A stretch of DNA of 64,000 nucleotides. Source: Ruegeria sp. TM1040 (lineage in GTDB: Bacteria > Pseudomonadota > Alphaproteobacteria > Rhodobacterales > Rhodobacteraceae). Of this stretch, positions 60,420 to 64,000 are shown one piece after another. Under the pieces are notes generated by a model. That model was not told the origin of the DNA, made no database searches, and saw only the letters and a list, made by a program, of their open reading frames with translations. The position numbers were made by a program, and so were the translations under genes. Location of the stretch: positions 1,697,501 through 1,761,500 of the forward strand of contig NC_008044.1 of NCBI RefSeq assembly GCF_000014065.1, given 5' to 3'. How positions within the stretch are numbered: the first letter of the stretch is position 1; each line of letters opens with the position of its first letter.

Positions 60420-63400
60420 TCGGTTCGCTCCTTCGGAACACCGTCTCTGTCCCATTTGGTCTGCGTCCGCATCGCCTTGCCCGTGTTGTAAGTCGTTGCG
60501 CGCGCATGGGATTCCAGCACCGCCAGCCGTTCACCGATTTTCCGCAATTCCTGAACCACTGCGCTGCTATCCCCCTCGGCTTGGCCACCCGAACGGTTGG
60601 TGCGCGTGTGATCGATAACTGTCTCACGAGGATGCAGCATTGCGAGGAAGCCGCCCTTTCCATCGATACCGCCAACACGCGGTCCGCTGCCGGTGTAACC
60701 ACCACCATCGAAGCTGGGAGTGTCTCCAGCGGCCAGCGCCCCATCTCGGAAGGCGTTGATAAGCGCCTCGCCCTGCAGGCCTGTAGACTTCCAGAATTCG
60801 ACACCCGCTGGATCTGCCGCGCGGCCCAGCATCGAGCCATACAGTGCCTCAACCGGATCAACAGGCTGCGCTGCAGAGCCGATGTTGCCAAAGCCCGGTG
60901 TCACCCCCGTCTGGGCCTCGCCCGAGGTCATCAGATCGTACTGGATGCGGCCCGCCTTGACCTGTCCGGATTGCAGAAGGTCGCCGTAAAAGTCCAAGCC
61001 AGACACATCGACATTTCGGCCAAAGACATCTTGGTAAAGGCCGTTGATCTGCGCGGCAACGCCGTCAAGCACTCCCGCGCCTTTCTCGCTCAGAATGCCA
61101 TTGGTGCGGTCAAAGCTGAACTGGTCGAAGGCGTCCCGGCCCAGGCCCATCAGCCCGCCCGTACCCCCGATGCCCGAGACTGCGGAGAGCAGGGCCTGAG
61201 CAAGCGCATACATCGAGTCCTCGACACGCAGCATGGCAGCCTCGACGCCAAGCATGGCGGTCTCCAAGCGCTCCATGGCCTCTTCCAGGTTGTCGGTGTT
61301 CTGGTCTATCCCGAGCAGTGGCCCATAGAGTTCCTCGATCGCGCGCTTCTGGTTCTCCAGTACCCGGAGTTGCTGCTCTGCCTCTGTGAGCTGTTCCTCT
61401 GCGATGCCCTTCTGCTCATCCATGAGGGCGCTTGTTCTGGCGTAATCATAGGCGAAGTCCGCGTATGTGCTGAAGAACTGCTCTGCGGGCGCGTTCAAGC
61501 CCTGCACGACCTCTCTCAGCCGCTGTGGGTCATCGATCCCGGCAGAAAGCTCCGTCTTCAGCCGTTCGCGCTGCAGGCGCTGCGCCTCAAGCTCAAGCGG
61601 TGTGCGGGCGCCCAGCCCATCCGAGAGGATATCGAAGATGCCTTTGATCGAGTCACGCGCGCTTTGTGCCGATCGGATCTGCAGATCCATGATCCGCATA
61701 ACGTTGTTGTACTCGACCAGTGCTGTGGCCTGCGCATCAGCGAGTTCATCCTCCGCCCCCAAGACGTCACTGGAGAAGGAGCGCACCAGCGCAGAGATGC
61801 CGCTGGCAGCAAGCGAAGCAGAGCCATACAGCTCTTCCGAAAGCTGGCTCAGATTGGCGAACTCACCGGACAGGTTAAGCAAACCTGCATAAAGCACCCT
61901 GCCCTCTTCTGTGCTGAGATCCTGCGCCTCGACCAGATCGCGGAAGGCCTCTTTGGTGGCCGGCATGGCGACATTCAAGGCCTCGAATTGATCTGCCAAC
62001 AAGCCTGTGCGCGATGTCAGCTGCTCTTCTTGGCTATAGAAGTTGGTGAAGTAGCTGTTCACAGATGCATTGAAGGTATCAAGGCCACCGGCTGCATCGA
62101 TCAGTTGCCGCGCCATATCTGCGCCGTAGACCGAGGTCTCAAACATCGCCCCATTGAGCAGTTCCATGGCCTGATTGGCCGAGGTGATCGAGGACACAAG
62201 CGCATCCAGCGTGGCCGCGGCGTCTTCGCCTTCGCGGATCAGCCTGCCACCCATGGCCTCATTGAACGACCCCAATGCCGCGTAGGAGAACTGATCGGCG
62301 ACGGTATCGAAGATGCGCTGGATCTCAGCATTGCGCGCCGCCTCATCCAGCCCCTTGAGGCTGACCTGGATCTGCGTGGACCAGCTTGAGAAATTATCAG
62401 CAGTGAGACCAAGCTGCGCACCGGCAGCGCCAATTGAGGTGGTGATGTCTTCAATGGACTTGCGGATGGGCGCAGCCGTAGCCTCATCTGCCTCCTCAAA
62501 GGTGAGGCTGACCTTTTTGGAGAGCCCCCAGAAGCGGGACTTCTGCACCTTGTCGAACTCTTCAACCAAGGTGCCCATATTATCGGCGGTCACGCGAAGG
62601 CCGTTATCCAAGTGCTTGGTTTTGGTGGTGAAGAAGCTCACCGCTGCAGCAACAGCGCCCAGAGCGGGTAGCGCCGCGCCTACTGCGCCCCAGCCGCCCA
62701 CCGAACCGGTCACCAGACCACCCAGGTTCGCAAAACTGGACCCAAGGCCACCACCTGACAGCACGCCGCCAAGGCCCGAGGAAATTCCACTCACAGCACC
62801 GCTGAACGCACCACCACTGCCCAGTCCAAGGACGTTGCCAAGCAGGCCACTACCGCCCCCGGCTGCGGCCTGGGCGACCCCACCGGCCACGGCTCCGCCA
62901 CCGCTGAACGCGGCCATGAACGGAACGACGATCTCGTTTTTCAGTGCCACCGAGATCATCTGCTTGAGCCAGTTCTCGAAGGTATCCAAGATGCCGTCGA
63001 GACCGTCGGTGAAGCCGTTGAAAAGGCCATCCACGAGGCCGTCTGTCAGATCACCGACAAGCGGCAATGAGTCGGCCAGTTCGACATTCAGATCGCGCAT
63101 CGCACGCGCCATTTCATCCTCGGACAAAATACCTTGGAACTTAGCCAGTTTTTCCAGCTCTTGCCGATAAGCCTCCATTGGGTCGAGAGATGCTTTGAGA
63201 GCCTTAAGCTCGTTTTCAAGCGCCTTGGTGGACTTGCCGCTGGCAGAGGACACCTTGTTCAGTGCACGCTCTCTCTCGCGAGCGGCTTCGCGCTCTTTAT
63301 CCAGCATGATATCCGCAGCCTGTCCCGAGCGGAAAACCCATCTCTCTGCCTCAATCGCCATCAGCTCAAAAACATTCGCACCTTGCGAGCGGGCGTTCCA

Positions 63401-64000
63401 ATCGGTCTCTCGATTGAATAGCTCGGCCTCTTGGCGCGCTGCCTTGATCGACTTACCGGCTTGCAGCGCTTCGATTTCCACGAATTTCGCCGCGTTAGAG
63501 AGCATGCCGCCGCCGATTGCAGACAGTGACGACATGATCGCTTGGATCTCAGAGTTGACACCCATCATGGCGTCGGCCCAGCGTATCGTCTGAGAGGTGG
63601 CCTCCTCGGTGTCGGACACAGCCCTGCTAGATGCCGTAATGATGGCCTCCAGCTGAACTACTGCATCTGTCAAAGCTGAAGGCAGCTTTTGTCCCTCAGG
63701 GTAGAACTCTCGAATGATATCTAGGGCTTCTTTGGACTCTCTTTGGATGTCCTCAAGCGCTTGTGCTCCACGAAGCTCGTCAAAGCCTGCCTTGATAGCG
63801 CGAATTTCTTCGGGCATGAGCCCGACGGCTTGAGCGGCTACATAAGCATCCTCTTCAAGTGCCTCGAAGTTCTCCTTGAATGTTTGGATCTGTTCAGAGG
63901 TGGCTCCGATCGACTTGTTTCGCTCCAACGCGGCAAGTGCATCTTCCATGGCAGAAATGGCAGATGCAGCATCACTCAGGTTCGCAAAAAGATCAAAGTT
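60416..64000 (-). CDS. Tape measure protein, prophage 2 copy (partial; runs off the right edge)
   Basis: The frame is open to the end of the window; by comparison with prophage 1 the start should lie about 940 bases further on. The visible 1195 codons (including stop) are close to those of the gene at 21749, with the same two DUF4214-like repeats and the GGYTGSGPRVGG ending. The differences cluster in the segment near 62980-63120, where several codons in a row have changed. Confidence 0.88.
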   Translation of the reverse strand, partial: NFDLFANLSDAASAISAMEDALAALERNKSIGATSEQIQTFKENFEALEEDAYVAAQAVGLMPEEIRAIKAGFDELRGAQALEDIQRESKEALDIIREFYPEGQKLPSALTDAVVQLEAIITASSRAVSDTEEATSQTIRWADAMMGVNSEIQAIMSSLSAIGGGMLSNAAKFVEIEALQAGKSIKAARQEAELFNRETDWNARSQGANVFELMAIEAERWVFRSGQAADIMLDKEREAARERERALNKVSSASGKSTKALENELKALKASLDPMEAYRQELEKLAKFQGILSEDEMARAMRDLNVELADSLPLVGDLTDGLVDGLFNGFTDGLDGILDTFENWLKQMISVALKNEIVVPFMAAFSGGGAVAGGVAQAAAGGGSGLLGNVLGLGSGGAFSGAVSGISSGLGGVLSGGGLGSSFANLGGLVTGSVGGWGAVGAALPALGAVAAAVSFFTTKTKHLDNGLRVTADNMGTLVEEFDKVQKSRFWGLSKKVSLTFEEADEATAAPIRKSIEDITTSIGAAGAQLGLTADNFSSWSTQIQVSLKGLDEAARNAEIQRIFDTVADQFSYAALGSFNEAMGGRLIREGEDAAATLDALVSSITSANQAMELLNGAMFETSVYGADMARQLIDAAGGLDTFNASVNSYFTNFYSQEEQLTSRTGLLADQFEALNVAMPATKEAFRDLVEAQDLSTEEGRVLYAGLLNLSGEFANLSQLSEELYGSASLAASGISALVRSFSSDVLGAEDELADAQATALVEYNNVMRIMDLQIRSAQSARDSIKGIFDILSDGLGARTPLELEAQRLQRERLKTELSAGIDDPQRLREVVQGLNAPAEQFFSTYADFAYDYARTSALMDEQKGIAEEQLTEAEQQLRVLENQKRAIEELYGPLLGIDQNTDNLEEAMERLETAMLGVEAAMLRVEDSMYALAQALLSAVSGIGGTGGLMGLGRDAFDQFSFDRTNGILSEKGAGVLDGVAAQINGLYQDVFGRNVDVSGLDFYGDLLQSGQVKAGRIQYDLMTSGEAQTGVTPGFGNIGSAAQPVDPVEALYGSMLGRAADPAGVEFWKSTGLQGEALINAFRDGALAAGDTPSFDGGGYTGSGPRVGGIDGKGGFLAMLHPRETVIDHTRTNRSGGQAEGDSSAVVQELRKIGERLAVLESHARATTYNTGKAMRTQTKWDRDGVPKERTE

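Larger units (their letters stand above)
52241..64000. mobile_element. Prophage 2 (partial), in tandem with prophage 1
   Basis: Immediately beyond attR lies a second phage of the same type, with its own cargo (52390-54967), a terminator and the lysis-tail block 55067-64000, which matches 16970-25330 at a constant distance except around the fibre. The right part is outside the window. Same orientation as prophage 1. Confidence 0.88.

Noticed and set aside
60506-62389. 627-codon plus-strand reading frame
   Set aside because: Antisense to the tape measure gene of prophage 2; composition rich in His, Cys and Arg and no Shine-Dalgarno.
55017-64000. Treating the second lysis-tail block as an assembly duplicate
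   Set aside because: The cargo, the terminator stem, the fibre and the DUF4376 N-terminus differ, and base changes are scattered across the rest, so it is a true second copy.

Overview
This window looks like a GC-rich chromosome segment of a marine Rhodobacteraceae (Roseobacter group) bacterium. The evidence is a TRAP-type carboxylate uptake system, an RTX protein, a prophage of the HK97/siphovirus type that uses the three-helix holin family also known from gene transfer agents, and codon use typical of that group. The exact species cannot be read from the sequence.

Host part, 1-14660. The left edge holds the N-terminal two-thirds or so of a large Sec-exported protein built from 90-residue HYR-type repeats; three of its repeats are almost identical in DNA. 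Next comes a catabolic or uptake cluster: a dctM-dctQ-dctP TRAP operon led by a 3-hydroxyanthranilate-3,4-dioxygenase-like gene, an EamA transporter with a DHDPS-family aldolase/lyase, and on the other strand an aspartate dehydrogenase, a LysR regulator and an aldehyde dehydrogenase. The three transcription units each carry the same 21-bp palindrome (GRTATC-N9-GATACC), which ties them into one probable LysR regulon. An MFS transporter and an RTX calcium-binding protein follow.

Prophage 1, 14661-52294. It is bounded by two 54-bp copies (3 mismatches) of the 3' half of a tRNA-Leu(UAA) gene. From right to left: integrase, excisionase and early rightward genes; an immunity region with lambda-like operator clusters (TGACC-N5-GGTCA) at 44275-44335 and 46252-46297; a leftward early operon with Cro-like protein, ParB-like protein, primase and helicase; a 280-bp mirror-symmetric array of GTAAC/GTTAC elements with two AT-rich blocks (candidate origin); a NusG-like gene followed by a terminator; then packaging, head, tail and lysis genes, all leftward. 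The tail chaperone gene carries a clear -1 frameshift site. Beyond the lysis terminator lie cargo genes, including two neighbouring membrane proteins of unknown function.

Prophage 2, 52241 to beyond the right edge. It is a second phage of the same type in the same orientation and directly abuts the first. Its attachment-end cargo is quite different (serine recombinase, small zinc-binding proteins), but the lysis-tail block is nearly identical to that of prophage 1, except that the receptor-binding part of the tail fibre and the N-terminus of its assembly protein have been replaced. Because neither att copy is a whole tRNA, the intact tRNA-Leu is expected right of the window, beyond prophage 2.

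The most unusual items are the dyad-symmetric array, the operator architecture with a leaderless repressor, the tandem prophages with swapped tail fibres, the palindrome-defined catabolic regulon and the membrane-protein cassette at the end of prophage 1.
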